Of a stretch of DNA of 46,130 bases, positions 37,475-45,871 are shown piece after piece. The notes under the pieces were generated by a model. The model saw only the letters and a list, made by a program, of their open reading frames with translations. It was not told where the DNA came from and searched no databases. Position 1 is the first letter of the stretch. Every line of letters starts with the position of its first letter. Origin of the DNA: Tabrizicola_A sp044377735 (GTDB lineage: Bacteria; Pseudomonadota; Alphaproteobacteria; Rhodobacterales; Rhodobacteraceae); assembly GCA_044377735.1 (NCBI GenBank), contig JBILYK010000018.1, forward strand, positions 1 to 46,130, written 5' to 3'. A program made the translations under genes and the position numbers.

Positions 37475-40415
37475 GAAGACGCTCCCCCTCAGGATCAAAG
37501 AAATGCGGGCTGACGATCTCAACCTCGGTGTCGGTCTTGGTCAGAAAGTTCACCGCGCGCATTTTGCGGCCAATCTTTTGATCGCCCGCCTTCAGATAGC
37601 CCAGCGCAATGTCACAGCCCAGATGCGGGCTATAGACCTTGGAGGTCAGCCAGCCGCCATCGGACGCCAGTTCCACTGGCGCGCCGATTTCCATGAAATG
37701 GCTACCCGCCGAAATGCTGGCCTTGGGGTCCACGGGTTTGACGCCGACCAGACGATAGCCGCCCGGTTGGTTCATCCCCTCGCGTTGGCTGAGCACCATG
37801 CCGATGCTGTCTTTCTTCTTCGACACCATCTTGCCCAAGCCCATGTTCAGCGCGGTGGACTGGCCGTTCAACTCGCCCCCGGCCACATGGCCCTTTTCAA
37901 TCCGCATGACGCCCAAGGCTTCGGTGCCATAGACAATGGCATCAAACTCAGCCCCGGCTTCCATCAGTTTGCGGACCAGCGCATCGCCATAGCGGGTGGG
38001 AACGGCGATTTCATACGCAAGTTCCCCCGAGAAGGAGATGCGGAACAGACGGCCCCGCAGCCCGCCAAGCGTGATATTGCCCGCGCCCATATAGGGGAAG
38101 GCGGCGTCAGAAATGTCCTGATCGACGATCTTCTGCAAGAGTTTCCGCGCGTTGGGACCAGCAACCGAAAATTGCGCCCAAGCCTCGGTGGTCGAGATGA
38201 TCTGCACATCCATATCCGGCCACAAGCACTGGCGGCAGTATTCCAGATGCCGAAACACCGTCACCGCATTAGCCGTGGTGGTGGTCATGACATATTCATG
38301 CTCGCCCATCCGCGCCGTGGTGCCATCGTCGAACACCATGCCATCTTCGCGCAGCATCAGCCCATAGCGGCACTTGCCCACGGCCAACGACGAGAAGGTG
38401 TTGGCATAGACCTTGTCCAAGAAGACCCCGGCATCGGTACCCTGAATGTCGATCTTGCCCAGCGTGGTCACATCGCAAATCCCGATCGAGCGCCGCGATG
38501 CCAAGACTTCGCGGTCGACGCTTTCGCGCCATGTCGTCTCGCCCGCTTTCGGCACCCATTGCGTGCGCAGCCAGTTGCCGACTTCGACAAAAATCGCGCC
38601 CTGTTCTGAGGCCCATTTGTGCGACGGTGTCAGGCGGAAGGGTTTGAACTCTTTGCCGCGCGACCGGCCTGCCAGCGTGCCCATCGCAACGGGCGTATAG
38701 GGCGGGCGGTAGATGGTGGTTCCCGTGGCCGGAATGGATTGGCCAGTCAGTTCGGCCATGACGGCGATGCCAAGGACATTGCCGGTCTTGCCCTGATCGG
38801 TTGCCATACCCAGCGTGGTGTAGCGCTTCAGATGCTCGACGGCGGTGAAGTTTTCCTTGTGGGCCAGCTTCACATCTTTGACCGTCACATCGTTCTGCTG
38901 GTCAATCCATGCCCGGCCCTTGCCTTCATGCACATACCACAAGGGGCTGATCGCAATCGGCGCGTCCTCGGCCTTCGGCAGTTCGCCTGCCTTGGCGGCC
39001 ATCCCCAGATCGGCCAGCGCCGCAATCGCCTGCGCCTGACCGGTCGCCAAAGCGCCATGGGTAGAGAGAGCGCCACTGGCTGCCCCCGCCGCCGTCAGCC
39101 CGGCAGGGCCGCCCGTGCCCGGCACAAAGGCCGCGATATCGTCGCGCCATTCGGGGCGCGAGCGGTGGTGCGAGGTGATGTTGACATTCGGGTTCCAGCC
39201 GCCCGACACGCCCAATGCAGTACAGGAAATCGTCTCGGTCTTGCCATTGGCCAGCCGCACCGTCACGGATTTCAGCCCCAGCCCACCCGATGAATCGATC
39301 ACCTGCGCGCCTTGCAGATGCCGAAGACCGGGCAGGAGGTCACCGCCTTCACGGCTGTCGATCACGGCGGCCACATCCACGCCCTTGGCCTGCAAGTCTT
39401 TTGCTGTCCGCAAGCCGTCATCGTTGTTGGTGAACACCGCCACCCGGTCACCCGCCGCCACACCCCAGCGGTTGGCATAGGCGCGCAGGGCACCCGCCAA
39501 CATAACGCCGGGGCGGTCGTTGTTTTCGAACGCAATCGGACGCTCGGTCGCGCCCCCCGTCAGAATGGCGCGCTTGGAGTAGATTCGCCACAGCGTTTGC
39601 CGGGGCTTGCCTGCCATCGGTACGGGCAGGTGGTCCGACACCCGCTCCACCGCCGAATAGATGCCGTGGTCAAAGGCGCCAACAATCGTGGTGCGGGTCA
39701 TCAGACGCACATTCGGCATCGTGGCGAGTTCTGCAACCACGCCAGCCGCCCAATCGGCGCCCGCCTTGCCACCAAATTCGAAGGTCTCGGCATTTAGCCG
39801 CCCGCCCATGCGAAAATCTTCGTCCGCCAAAACAACCCGCGCGCCCGCGCGGCCCGCTGTCAGCGCCGCCATCAGGCCCGCAGGTCCGGCCCCGATGATC
39901 AGCGCATCGCAGTGGATAAAGCCCTTGTCATATTCATCGGGGTCTTCGTCCTTGGTCAGCGCGCCCAAACCTGCGGCGCGGCGGATGATCGGCTCATAGA
40001 CCTTTTCCCAAAATGCCGCCGGCCACATGAAGGTTTTGTAGTAGAACCCTGCCGCGAAAAAGCTGTTCAGCTTGTCGTTGATCGCCATCGCGTCCAGCTT
40101 GAGGCTGGGCCAAGCGTTCTGGCTCGTAGCCTCTAATCCGTCGAAGAGTTCGGCCACAGTCGCCCGTGTATTCGGCTCTTGCCGCGCGCCCGAGCGCAGA
40201 TGCACCAGCGCGTTCGGCTCTTCCGAGCCGGCCGACAAAGGCCCGCGTGGGCGGTGGTATTTGAAGCTGCGCCCCATCAGCCGCACACCATTGGCAAGAA
40301 GCGCCGAGGCCAGCGTGTCGCCCGGATGGCCGACATAGCTGTGCCCGTCAAAGGTGAAGCGGAAGCTTTTGCTGCGGTCGATCTGGCCGCCCGAAATGCG
40401 ATTGGACTGGTTCAT
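37467..40415 (-). CDS. mgdC: N-methylglutamate dehydrogenase / sarcosine oxidase-like alpha subunit (982 aa)
   Basis: This is the large subunit. The N-terminal ferredoxin-like domain lacks cluster cysteines (GHPGDTLASALLANGVRLMGRS, about 27-48). A dinucleotide-binding flavoprotein domain follows (ALIIGAGPAGLMAALTAGRAGARVVLADED, about 168-198). The C-terminal GcvT-like domain (about 600-970) binds tetrahydrofolate and receives the methyl-derived C1 as 5,10-methylene-THF. Length is normal for SoxA/MgdC. The same fold serves sarcosine oxidase, so the substrate call (N-methylglutamate) depends on the mgs-gmaS neighbourhood. Confidence 0.9.
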   Translation of the reverse strand: MNQSNRISGGQIDRSKSFRFTFDGHSYVGHPGDTLASALLANGVRLMGRSFKYHRPRGPLSAGSEEPNALVHLRSGARQEPNTRATVAELFDGLEATSQNAWPSLKLDAMAINDKLNSFFAAGFYYKTFMWPAAFWEKVYEPIIRRAAGLGALTKDEDPDEYDKGFIHCDALIIGAGPAGLMAALTAGRAGARVVLADEDFRMGGRLNAETFEFGGKAGADWAAGVVAELATMPNVRLMTRTTIVGAFDHGIYSAVERVSDHLPVPMAGKPRQTLWRIYSKRAILTGGATERPIAFENNDRPGVMLAGALRAYANRWGVAAGDRVAVFTNNDDGLRTAKDLQAKGVDVAAVIDSREGGDLLPGLRHLQGAQVIDSSGGLGLKSVTVRLANGKTETISCTALGVSGGWNPNVNITSHHRSRPEWRDDIAAFVPGTGGPAGLTAAGAASGALSTHGALATGQAQAIAALADLGMAAKAGELPKAEDAPIAISPLWYVHEGKGRAWIDQQNDVTVKDVKLAHKENFTAVEHLKRYTTLGMATDQGKTGNVLGIAVMAELTGQSIPATGTTIYRPPYTPVAMGTLAGRSRGKEFKPFRLTPSHKWASEQGAIFVEVGNWLRTQWVPKAGETTWRESVDREVLASRRSIGICDVTTLGKIDIQGTDAGVFLDKVYANTFSSLAVGKCRYGLMLREDGMVFDDGTTARMGEHEYVMTTTTANAVTVFRHLEYCRQCLWPDMDVQIISTTEAWAQFSVAGPNARKLLQKIVDQDISDAAFPYMGAGNITLGGLRGRLFRISFSGELAYEIAVPTRYGDALVRKLMEAGAEFDAIVYGTEALGVMRIEKGHVAGGELNGQSTALNMGLGKMVSKKKDSIGMVLSQREGMNQPGGYRLVGVKPVDPKASISAGSHFMEIGAPVELASDGGWLTSKVYSPHLGCDIALGYLKAGDQKIGRKMRAVNFLTKTDTEVEIVSPHFFDPEGERLRG

Positions 40416-40696
40416 TTGCTGCGCCCCTGCGCCCGGGCCACATCGCGGGCCATTTCCACCTTGGTGATTTCATGGGTCACAGTGTTGCGTGTGACCACCA
40501 GCCAGGACCGGTCGCCCTGCTCATGATACCACAGCTCGCGATGCTCCCCCGCCGGGTTGTCGCGGTTGTAGAGGTAGTCATGAAACACCTCGATCCCCGC
40601 GGTCATGCCGTCGGGGCGGTTGATAAGATTGGCGTCGCCCAGATAGACAAATTCCTGCGCGTCACGGGGGCCAAGGATGGGGTGATTGATGATCAT
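40412..40696 (-). CDS. mgdB: N-methylglutamate dehydrogenase / sarcosine oxidase-like delta subunit (94 aa)
   Basis: This small SoxD-type zinc-associated subunit has NHPILGPRDAQEFVYLGDA (about 4-22) and REL-WYHEQGDRSWLVVTRNTVTHEI near 53-78, the typical conserved stretches. It uses the ATG at 40696 with AAGGG ahead. The usual Cys ligands are reduced in this protein: only the His/Asp parts are evident and no CPxCG motif is present, a noticeable difference from classical SoxD. It overlaps the alpha gene by 4 nt. Confidence 0.88.
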   Translation of the reverse strand: MIINHPILGPRDAQEFVYLGDANLINRPDGMTAGIEVFHDYLYNRDNPAGEHRELWYHEQGDRSWLVVTRNTVTHEITKVEMARDVARAQGRSK

Positions 40697-40706
40697 CTGG
40701 ATGCCC

Positions 40707-41957
40707 TTAATGCAGGTTCGGCTGGGCGCCTTGGCCCTTTTCGTCAATCATCAACCCCTTGAGGAAGCGATCAAACCGGTAGGCCGTGGCGGTCTTGTGT
40801 GGCTCGTCCTTTGCCAGAAGATGGGCAAAGCACCAGCCCGAGGCCGGGGTCGCCTTGAACCCGCCGTAGCACCAGCCACCGTTGAAATAGAGCCCATCCA
40901 CATGCGTCTTGTCGATGATGGGGCTGCCGTCCATCGACATATCCATGATCCCACCCCATGTTCGCAGCAATCGCGCCCGCCCGATCATTGGCATCAGGGC
41001 CATTCCACCCTCGGCCACATCCTCAATCACTGGGAGGTTGCCGCGTTGGGCATAGGAATTATAGCCATCGATGTCGCCACCAAAGACCAGACCGCCCTTG
41101 TCAGACTGCGACACATAGAAATGCCCCGCACCAAAGGTCATCACGCCGTCGATCAACGGCTTCAGCCCCTCACTGACGAAGGCCTGCAGCACATGGGACT
41201 CCATCGGCAAACGCATCCCGGCATGGGACATCACCCGCGACGAAGACCCCGCGACCGCAACGCCCACCTTCTTGGCCCCGATATACCCGCGTGAGGTTTC
41301 CACCCCACGAATACGCCCGTTTTCAATCCGCATCCCCGTCACTTCGCAGTTCTGGATCAGATCCACGCCGCGCATATCCGCCCCGCGCGCATAGCCCCAG
41401 GCCACCGCATCATGGCGCACCGTGCCGCCGCGCTTTTGCGCCAATGCGCCTTTGATCGGGAAGCGCGCATTGTCGAAGTTCAGGAACGGATAGATCGCCC
41501 GAACCTCTTCGCGCGAAAGCAAAACCGCATCCGCGCCGTTCAGGATCATGCCATTACCGCGCCGGGTAAAGGCGTCGCGCTGCGCATCCGTGTGGATCAG
41601 GTTCATGATCCCGCGCTGCGAAACCATGGCGTTGTAGTTGAAGTCCTGTTCCAACCCTTCCCAGAGTTTCAGCGAAAACTCATAGAACGGCTCGTTGCCG
41701 TCCAGAAGGTAGTTCGAGCGGATGATCGTGGTATTGCGGCCCACGTTGCCGCCACCGAGATAGCCCTTTTCCAGAACCGCGATCCGGGCCTGTTTGAATT
41801 CCTTGGCCAGATAATATGCCGTGGCCAAGCCATGCCCGCCACCGCCGACGATGATGTAATCATACTCGGCCTGCGGGGTCGGATCGCGCCAGACAGGCTT
41901 CCATCCCTTATGCCCGGTCAATGCCTCGGCAATGACGCGAAACCCCGAATAGCGCAT
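40707..41957 (-). CDS. mgdA: N-methylglutamate dehydrogenase / sarcosine oxidase-like beta subunit (416 aa)
   Basis: This is the FAD-dependent amine-oxidising subunit (DAO family). It has DYIIVGGGGHGLATAYYLAKE (about 33-53) for FAD, YLGGGNVGRNTTIIRSNY near 66-83 (flavin environment and an Arg pair typical of SoxB), and the C-terminal segment FNGGWCYGGFKATPASGWCFAHLLA near 366-390. It oxidises the N-methyl group of N-methylglutamate in the proposed role. It is the first gene of the mgdABCD operon with a good AGGAGGG site. A direct repeat lies upstream. Confidence 0.9.
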   Translation of the reverse strand: MRYSGFRVIAEALTGHKGWKPVWRDPTPQAEYDYIIVGGGGHGLATAYYLAKEFKQARIAVLEKGYLGGGNVGRNTTIIRSNYLLDGNEPFYEFSLKLWEGLEQDFNYNAMVSQRGIMNLIHTDAQRDAFTRRGNGMILNGADAVLLSREEVRAIYPFLNFDNARFPIKGALAQKRGGTVRHDAVAWGYARGADMRGVDLIQNCEVTGMRIENGRIRGVETSRGYIGAKKVGVAVAGSSSRVMSHAGMRLPMESHVLQAFVSEGLKPLIDGVMTFGAGHFYVSQSDKGGLVFGGDIDGYNSYAQRGNLPVIEDVAEGGMALMPMIGRARLLRTWGGIMDMSMDGSPIIDKTHVDGLYFNGGWCYGGFKATPASGWCFAHLLAKDEPHKTATAYRFDRFLKGLMIDEKGQGAQPNLH

Positions 41958-42015
41958 GAACGGCCCTCCTGCTTTGTCAGGAACTTAGGCCGAACCCCTG
42001 CGAAAGCACGCGCCA

Positions 42016-42046
42016 TTTTCGCCATGACTTAGGCGGTTTTCGCCAT
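42016..42046 (-). promoter_or_regulatory. Phased direct repeat upstream of mgdA
   Basis: ttttcgccat occurs at 42016-42025 and at 42037-42046, exactly 21 bp (two helical turns) apart. On the coding strand it reads ATGGCGAAAA twice. Such spacing is typical of AraC-type activator sites. Related CGAAAA half-sites occur upstream of dmmD. Confidence 0.5.
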
Positions 42047-42096
42047 CGGGCGCGGGGGTCGCGCCAAAGCCTTGCCCCCACCCCTCGACTGCGACC

Positions 42097-42450
42097 TTAC
42101 TTCAGCTTGATGCAGAAGTGCTTTTTGACAGGCTTTTCAATCGTCCAGGTTCCCTTAAACCCCGGCTCGACCACAAAGCCATCTCCGGGGCGCAGGGTCA
42201 CCGGAGCGCCGTCGTCGGGGGTGATGGTGATCTGGCCTTCGATCAGGTGGACAAACTCGTAAAACTTATAGCTCGCGTGCCATGTGCCCAGCGTCGCCTC
42301 CCACGTGCCGCTGATCACAGAGCCGTCAATCGAGGTGTGCTGCACCCAGGTTTTCATCGTGGGGGTGCCCATGGTCTTGGTCCAACCGTCAAGGTCGGTG
42401 GTCATCGGCTCGGGGCCGGGGGCGGGAAAGCGGAAAACCATGTCGGTCAT
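42097..42450 (-). CDS. Cupin protein of the DUF861/EutQ-like type (117 aa)
   Basis: This is a single-domain cupin with WTKTMGTPTMKTWVQHTS and WHASYKFYEFVHLIEGQITI (about 58-77) as the first strand pair and VTLRPGDGFVVEPGFKGTWTIEKPVKK as the second motif. The classic metal histidines are mostly absent, as in the DUF861 sub-family with a 'FxE(x)LxEG' style core. The start is the ATG at 42450 with GAGG upstream. It is on the same strand as and upstream of mgdA, but 139 nt away and probably separately controlled. Function unknown. Confidence 0.8.
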   Translation of the reverse strand: MTDMVFRFPAPGPEPMTTDLDGWTKTMGTPTMKTWVQHTSIDGSVISGTWEATLGTWHASYKFYEFVHLIEGQITITPDDGAPVTLRPGDGFVVEPGFKGTWTIEKPVKKHFCIKLK

Positions 42451-42561
42451 GTCGGTCCTCATCGGGTTAGGTTTGGCCACAGTGGTAGGCGGCAGCGGCA
42501 GTGGTTGCAAGCCGAGTCAGATTTTGGTTTCTGTCACGCAAAGGACAAAGGGGGAAAAATC

Positions 42562-43137
42562 ATGCTGATCCGCAAGGCACTGGCCAGCGACGCCGCGCAT
42601 CTGGTGCGGTTCATCAACATGGCAGCGGATGATTTGCCGATGCACTTCTGGCGCAAATCGGTGGGCCCTGAGGGCGACGCCATTGCCTACGGGATGGAAC
42701 GCGCCGCGCGCGAGACGGGCAGCTTTTCCTTTAAAAATGCGTGGTTGTCAGAGGTGGACGGCGCTGTCGCCGCCTGCCTGCTGGGCTATCCGGCAGAAGA
42801 TGACCCCAGCCCCATCTCGCCAGACACCCCGCCGGTCTTTGTGCCACTCTTGGAACTCGAAGCGCTGGCGCCCGGTTCGTGGTACCTCAACGTCCTTGCC
42901 ACCTATGACAGCTTTCGCGGCAAGGGCTGCGGCAGCGCCCTTCTGGCCACAGCCGAAGAGACGGCCCGCGCCGATGGCCGAAAAACTATCAGCCTGATTA
43001 CAGCGGACACCCACTTTGACGCCCAGAGGCTCTACGCAGCCAAAGGCTACATCGAAATCGCCCGCCGTCCGGTGGTGAAGGGGGATTGGCAGGTGGATGC
43101 CTCCGAGTGGATCTTGATGATCAAGACGCTGGCCTAA
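42562..43137 (+). CDS. GNAT-family N-acetyltransferase (191 aa)
   Basis: This is an acetyl-CoA-dependent acetyltransferase. The core motif A is YLNVLATYDSFRGKGCGSALLATAEETAR (about 108-136) with the R/Q-x-x-G-x-G/A acetyl-CoA loop. The later region ISLITADTHFDAQRLYAAKGYIEIARR matches the end of the fold. The acceptor is unknown. It lies with a 6-nt gap ahead of an EamA exporter on the same strand, so modification and export of one metabolite is possible. Confidence 0.9.
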   Translation: MLIRKALASDAAHLVRFINMAADDLPMHFWRKSVGPEGDAIAYGMERAARETGSFSFKNAWLSEVDGAVAACLLGYPAEDDPSPISPDTPPVFVPLLELEALAPGSWYLNVLATYDSFRGKGCGSALLATAEETARADGRKTISLITADTHFDAQRLYAAKGYIEIARRPVVKGDWQVDASEWILMIKTLA

Positions 43138-43143
43138 AGCGTA

Positions 43144-44061
43144 ATGATTCAACCCACCGGCAGCATGTGGTTTGGCCTGCCCCAAGGGGTTGTGACCATC
43201 ATCGCCACAGTCTTTGCGATGGCGCTGACTGACGCCATCATCAAGCTGTCCAGTTCAGAGATGACGCTGTGGCAAATCTGGATCCTGCGATCTGCCATCG
43301 TTGTGCCGATCCTGCTGGTCGCCACCAAAGGCCGCATCTTTCCCCCCGGCACGGGTTGGATCATCGCGCGCAGCGTGGCCCTTGTGGTGCAATACCTCTG
43401 CTTTTACGCCGTCTTGCCACTGATCGACATGGCCCTCGCGGGGGCCGCCGCTTACATCGCCCCGTTCTTCATCGTCGGGCTGTCGGCCTTGGTGCTGGGC
43501 AACCAGATCACGTTGCGGCATTGGCTGGCCATCGCCACCGGCTTTGCTGGGCTTTTGCTGATCGTCCGTCCCTTTGCGGCAGCCTTCACACCTTTGGTGT
43601 TCCTGCCCATCGCAGCCGCGCTTTTCTATGCCATCGCCGCCATCCTGACCCGGGCGAAATGCGCTGAGACCCCGGCGCTGATCTTGGCGCTGTGGCTGAA
43701 CATCGCCTGCTTGGCCTTCGGTCTGGCGATTGGCGCGGTTCGGGGGTTGATCGTGACGCCTGAATGGGCAGGTTTCATCTTTGGCCCGTGGCACAGCATG
43801 GCTGGCAGCGATTGGGGCATGATCCTTGTGCTAAGCGTGCTGATCATCGGCATCGCCATCGGTCTGGCCCGCGCCTATCAATCCCCCCGCCCCGAGGTGA
43901 TTGCGACCTTTGACTACAGCTATATGATCTTCGTCGTGTTCTGGGGCTATGTGTTCTTCGGCGAAGTGCCGGACCTTTGGACATTGGCCGGAATGGCGCT
44001 GATCAGCGCGGGCGGCCTTGGCGTGTTGATGATCCGTGACAGCGGGCGAAGCCGACCCTAA
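43144..44061 (+). CDS. EamA/DMT-family transporter (305 aa)
   Basis: This ten-helix drug/metabolite transporter has two EamA halves (about 15-145 and 155-300); the second half ends with YSYMIFVVFWGYVFFGEVPDLWTLAGMALI, the typical last helices. It is co-directional with the acetyltransferase gene and converges with ade, overlapping its end by 4 nt. It resembles the truncated transporter at the right edge in start (KLSSSEMTLWQIWILRSAIVV versus KTTAQHVPAGQAVFFRSAFAL). Confidence 0.88.
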   Translation: MIQPTGSMWFGLPQGVVTIIATVFAMALTDAIIKLSSSEMTLWQIWILRSAIVVPILLVATKGRIFPPGTGWIIARSVALVVQYLCFYAVLPLIDMALAGAAAYIAPFFIVGLSALVLGNQITLRHWLAIATGFAGLLLIVRPFAAAFTPLVFLPIAAALFYAIAAILTRAKCAETPALILALWLNIACLAFGLAIGAVRGLIVTPEWAGFIFGPWHSMAGSDWGMILVLSVLIIGIAIGLARAYQSPRPEVIATFDYSYMIFVVFWGYVFFGEVPDLWTLAGMALISAGGLGVLMIRDSGRSRP

Positions 44062-45770
44062 GGGATCACTTCGAACCGATCCACATCCACCATACCGTGA
44101 TCGGTGATCTTCAGATGCGGGATTACCGGCAGGGCCAAGAACGCCAGTTGCAGGAAGGGTTCTTCCAAGACCACGCCCAGCGATTTCGCCGCGGCGCGAA
44201 GCGCGATCAGATCTTGATGCACCTGTTCAAACGGCTCAAGGCTCATCAACCCCGCGAGAGGCAGGGCGAGGTCAGCAAGAACCCGGCCGCCTTCCACGAC
44301 CACGAAACCGCCCTCAATCTCGCCCAGCCGATTGGCGGCCAGCGCCATATCGTCATAATCCACCCCCACCACAGCAATGTTGTGGTGGTCATGGCAGACG
44401 GTCGAGGCAATCGCACCACGCTGCAAGCCAAAGCCCTGCACAAAGCCTGTGGCCTTGTTGCCATTGACGCCGTGCCGTTCAATCACCGCGATCCGGATCA
44501 GGTCGCGCGCTACGTCGGGGCGCTTGTCGCCATCCACCGGAGCGATATCAAAGGTCAGATGCGGGGTGATGATCTTGCCCGGCAGAATACCGATCACCGG
44601 GGTTTCCACCTTGTTGCCGCTGGCGCGAAAATGGTGTGCTTCGACCCGCGGGGCCTTGACCGAATGGCGGGCCACAGGTGGGATGGTCTGGCGAGCCGCA
44701 AAGGCCGCGCCGGTGACCTCGACGCCACCAGCGAACACTTGTGCCACATGGCAGCCTTCCAGCCCGTCGATCACCGCAATATCCGCCCGCTTGCCCGGTG
44801 CGATCAACCCGCGATCCTTCAGGCCGAACGCCTCGGCCGCCGAGAGGCTGGCGGCGCGGTAAACCGCCAAAGGTTCAGCCCCCAGCGCAATCGCCGTGCG
44901 GATGATCCAATCCAGATGCCCATGTTCGGCAATGTCCAAGGGATTGCGGTCATCGGTGCACAGGCACAGATAGGGCGAGTGTCGCTCGGTCAACAGCCCC
45001 ACCAGAGCATGCAGGTCTTTAGACACCGACCCCTCGCGGATCAACACCCGCATCCCCTTGCGCAGCTTTTCCAACCCCTCATCATAGGTCGTCGCCTCAT
45101 GCTCGGTGAGGATGCCTGCGGAAATATAGCCGTTCAGGTCATTGCCGCGCAAAAGCGGCGCGTGCCCGTCAATGTGGCGGCCCCGGAAGGCCTCTAGCTT
45201 CTCCATGCAGCCCGGATCTTTGTGCAAAACACCGGGGTAATTCATGAACTCGGCCAAGCCGATCACCCGTGGATGGTCCATCAGCGGCACCAGATCGGCG
45301 GCCATCAGCTTGGCACCTGTGGTCTCCATATGGGTCGAGGGCACGCACGATGACAGCTGCACCCGAATGTCCATTAGCGTCAGGGCTGACGCCTCAAGGA
45401 AATAGTGGATCCCCTCCAACCCGCAGACATTGGCAATCTCGTGCGGGTCACAGATCGCCGTGGTCACCCCACGCGGGGTGACGCAGCGGTCAAACTCAAG
45501 GGGCGTCACCAAAGAGCTTTCGATGTGCAGATGCGTATCGATGAACCCCGGCACCAGCACCTTGCCCGACACATCTACTTCGCGCAGACCCCGGTATTGG
45601 CCGAACACGCCTACAATCGTATCGCCACAGATGGCGACATCGGTTTCCACCAACTCTCCAGTGACAAGGTCGAACACCCGCCCCCCCTTCAGCACCAGAT
45701 CGGATGGCACCACACCGCGGCCCTGATCGATGCGGTCGGCAAGCGTGGCTTTGGTCGAGAGGAATGTCAT
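44058..45770 (-). CDS. ade: Adenine deaminase (570 aa)
   Basis: This amidohydrolase converts adenine to hypoxanthine and ammonia. The metal-binding motif GFIDTHLHIESSLV (about 75-88) has the adenine-deaminase-specific HxHIESS form. CDPHEIANVCGLEG (about 108-121), LCTDDRNPLDIAEHGHLDWIIR near 270-290, and a long C-terminal domain with VCHDHHNIAVVGVDYDDM near 457-474 complete the family pattern. Length is normal. A perfect GAAGGAG ribosome site precedes the ATG at 45770. Confidence 0.95.
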   Translation of the reverse strand: MTFLSTKATLADRIDQGRGVVPSDLVLKGGRVFDLVTGELVETDVAICGDTIVGVFGQYRGLREVDVSGKVLVPGFIDTHLHIESSLVTPLEFDRCVTPRGVTTAICDPHEIANVCGLEGIHYFLEASALTLMDIRVQLSSCVPSTHMETTGAKLMAADLVPLMDHPRVIGLAEFMNYPGVLHKDPGCMEKLEAFRGRHIDGHAPLLRGNDLNGYISAGILTEHEATTYDEGLEKLRKGMRVLIREGSVSKDLHALVGLLTERHSPYLCLCTDDRNPLDIAEHGHLDWIIRTAIALGAEPLAVYRAASLSAAEAFGLKDRGLIAPGKRADIAVIDGLEGCHVAQVFAGGVEVTGAAFAARQTIPPVARHSVKAPRVEAHHFRASGNKVETPVIGILPGKIITPHLTFDIAPVDGDKRPDVARDLIRIAVIERHGVNGNKATGFVQGFGLQRGAIASTVCHDHHNIAVVGVDYDDMALAANRLGEIEGGFVVVEGGRVLADLALPLAGLMSLEPFEQVHQDLIALRAAAKSLGVVLEEPFLQLAFLALPVIPHLKITDHGMVDVDRFEVIP

Positions 45771-45871
45771 GGCGAAATCTCCTTCAGCTTAGGGAACATC
45801 ATGGCCACGCCCGCCGCAACCCCCTTGCAGCCACCACCGAAGGGTGGAACACCAAACCACAGGAGGCCCCG

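Noticed and set aside
36911..41957. Plain sarcosine oxidase soxBDAG
   Set aside because: It cannot be excluded by motifs, but the location beside mgsABC-gmaS makes N-methylglutamate dehydrogenase the more economical reading.
45826..45850. Small dyad ccacc/ggtgg before the last EamA gene
   Set aside because: Only 5-bp arms, easily expected by chance in this base composition.
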